DNA from: Thamnaconus septentrionalis
Taxonomy: Eukaryota > Chordata > Actinopteri > Tetraodontiformes > Monacanthidae
NCBI GenBank assembly: GCA_009823395.1
Contig: CM020514.1
Location: 14,215,466 to 14,279,465, forward strand
Direction of reading: 5' to 3'
Length of the DNA: 64,000 bases
Shown here: positions 63,343 to 64,000 of the stretch, piece by piece
Layout of the letters: each line of letters begins with the position of its first letter
Position numbering within the stretch: the first letter of the stretch is position 1
Made by a program: the position numbers and the translations under genes
The notes under the pieces: model-generated
What the model saw: the letters and a program-made list of their open reading frames with translations, nothing else
What the model was told of the DNA's origin: nothing
Databases searched by the model: none

Positions 63343-64000
63343 CAACGTGACTCATCTCCTTTTAGTAACAAAAAGCTGAGGAAGCAACACCAACCCATGT
63401 TTGACAGCAGGCTCTGAGACGTGGATGGGCTCCCGTGGCAGCTCAGCCGGTTGCAGCTTTTCCTCTGCGGAGGAGAGAAGCAGGAGACGCAATTTCAGCC
63501 AGAGTGCCGAGTGACAACGAAAACATCCACACCGTGGTGTTAGTTTCTTCTTGGTTGGGGTGACCCCTGCTGCAATAGTTTGTAATTTTAACAACTTGGG
63601 TCCCATATTGTATAAAATTTGCTTCATCACTCTTCTTAACAAAAATGACAAAAACCTTTGCATCTTTTGCAACAAAAAACAAATGGACATCCTTGATTTT
63701 TTTTATTTCCTTTGCTATGAAAGTGTGAAATGCAGAAATCAGCTCCTCGAAAACTCTCTCAGGTTAAGAGACAAAATCTGCAGCCAGGTACTCGGTCTGA
63801 GCATTTTGCTTTCACTAATTCATCATACCAGTCTGCCTGAACAGCTTTAATATGGGGCCTTTACACTAAACGTCACCCTCACCCTCCACGACAGGCCTTC
63901 CTCCACAGCCACGGAAAGCGCCTCGGACGGGTTCTCAATCACGCGGCTCTTCTGGCCCGAGAAGTCCATGGCCACCAGTGAATTCTCTGAGATGCTTCTC
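62672..64000 (-). CDS. grb14: grb14, 3' end of the gene (growth factor receptor-bound protein 14), partial
   Basis: This is the C-terminal part of a Grb7/10/14 family adaptor. These cytoplasmic proteins bind activated receptor tyrosine kinases; Grb14 inhibits the insulin receptor through its BPS segment and docks through its SH2 domain. Five exons join in frame: complement of 62672..62818, 62917..63010, 63212..63299, 63395..63464 and 63883..>64000. All introns are GT-AG. The visible protein is about 172 residues: the BPS part ([20 protein letters not shown]), a linker ([13 protein letters not shown]), then an SH2 domain from [16 protein letters not shown] through FLLRDS (phosphotyrosine-binding Arg) to the C-terminus CGRIAL. 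Paralogue choice: [19 protein letters not shown] and KIKHFQIVP match Grb14 better than Grb10 or Grb7, as I know those families. The KLKHHC near the end is Grb10-like, so a grb10 paralogue is the main alternative. The RA and PH domains lie beyond the window. Confidence 0.93.
62917..63010 (-). CDS. grb14: grb14 exon encoding the SH2 phosphotyrosine pocket
   Basis: This is a 94-nt exon reading [20 protein letters not shown] then [17 protein letters not shown] is the FLVRES-type motif, and its arginine contacts phosphotyrosine in this fold. The acceptor is CTCCTCCCAG|C and the donor is CCC|GTGAGT, phase 0. It is flanked by introns of 201 bp (upstream) and 98 bp (downstream). Confidence 0.93.
63212..63299 (-). 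CDS. grb14: grb14 exon encoding the start of the SH2 domain
   Basis: This is an 88-nt exon reading (G)[18 protein letters not shown] to QQGLVDG. It carries the W-F-H start of the SH2 fold and the alpha-A arginine region (SRDEA). The acceptor is weak-looking, TTTTTGCAAAG|GC. Its upstream tract is a long (TG)n repeat followed by only five T. The donor is GATGG|GTAAAC. Skipping this exon would shift the frame, because 88 is not a multiple of 3. Confidence 0.92.
63309..63339 (-). repeat. (TG)n tract next to a grb14 splice acceptor
   Basis: On the transcribed strand about 15 TG units are followed by T5 and then GCAAAG, ending at the acceptor (63300). The repeat fills about a third of a 95-bp intron and takes the place of the usual polypyrimidine tract. 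Confidence 0.9.
63395..63464 (-). CDS. grb14: grb14 exon encoding the BPS-SH2 linker
   Basis: This is a 70-nt exon: 23 codons ([20 protein letters not shown], then SNM) plus one base of a glycine codon. The acceptor is TCCTCCGCAG|AGG and the donor is ATGG|GTTGGT. The spacing equals that of mammalian Grb14, where the linker also reads W-R-K-K-x-C-x-R-L then HGSP. A GTTGG donor departs from the consensus after position 2, so this donor may be weak. Confidence 0.9.
63883..64000 (-). CDS. grb14: grb14 exon encoding the BPS segment (5' part outside window)
   Basis: The frame starts one base into the visible part and gives 39 codons, from [16 protein letters not shown] to EEGLSWR. The donor follows AGG directly (AGG|GTGAGG, phase 0). 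This is the BPS/PIR stretch, known in mammalian Grb14 to inhibit the insulin receptor kinase. The 418-bp intron that follows is the largest seen in this gene fragment. Confidence 0.93.

Overview
This window is nuclear DNA from a ray-finned fish, most likely a percomorph teleost. Four things point that way: vertebrate GT-AG splice junctions with very short introns (95 and 98 bp), deleted copies of Tc1-like and pogo-like DNA transposons of the kind that litter fish genomes, a very high density of CA/GT, GA and AT microsatellites, and no prokaryotic operon structure. The species cannot be named from the sequence. Almost all long open frames are by-products of microsatellites or GC-rich stretches.

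The one gene recognised with confidence is at the right edge on the minus strand: the last five coding exons of grb14, encoding the end of the BPS (insulin-receptor inhibitory) segment and the whole C-terminal SH2 domain. It runs off the window at 64000. The stop codon is at 62672-62674, and the first AATAAA on the transcribed strand lies about 870 nt further on, at 61803-61808.

The remaining 61.8 kb behaves like a gene desert. In mammals the region downstream of GRB14 is a desert that ends at the 5' end of FIGN, transcribed in the same direction. No fign coding sequence is visible here. A CpG-rich block at about 18.4-19.5 kb does carry minus-strand promoter-like motifs and a perfect splice donor at 19219/19218, so it is a candidate first exon of a gene lying mainly to the left (fign by synteny, inferred only).

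Layout from left to right: 1-18 kb, non-coding, with TAAT-rich single-copy blocks, the first Tc1-like deletion derivative (11.5-11.9 kb) and a cluster of long microsatellites (13.4-19.2 kb); 18.4-19.5 kb, CpG-rich candidate promoter and exon; 19.5-31 kb, non-coding, with a pogo-like MITE (23.1-23.5 kb), a diverged repeat pair (27.9 and 28.6 kb) and a long terminal-inverted-repeat element (30.5-31.1 kb); 32.1-32.4 kb, hAT-like remnant; 34.1-34.5 kb, a minus-strand coding-like segment I cannot name; 35-55 kb, desert with microsatellites and a CTCF-type motif at 54.8 kb; 55.9-56.35 kb, second Tc1-like deletion derivative; 59.7-60.0 kb, an exon-like open segment; 61.8-64 kb, the grb14 3' end.

No new molecular system with several working genes is supported. 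The observations most worth testing are the candidate minus-strand first exon, the (TG)n-T5 tract at a grb14 SH2 exon acceptor, the two unnamed exon-like segments, and the MITE that carries a CTCF-like motif.
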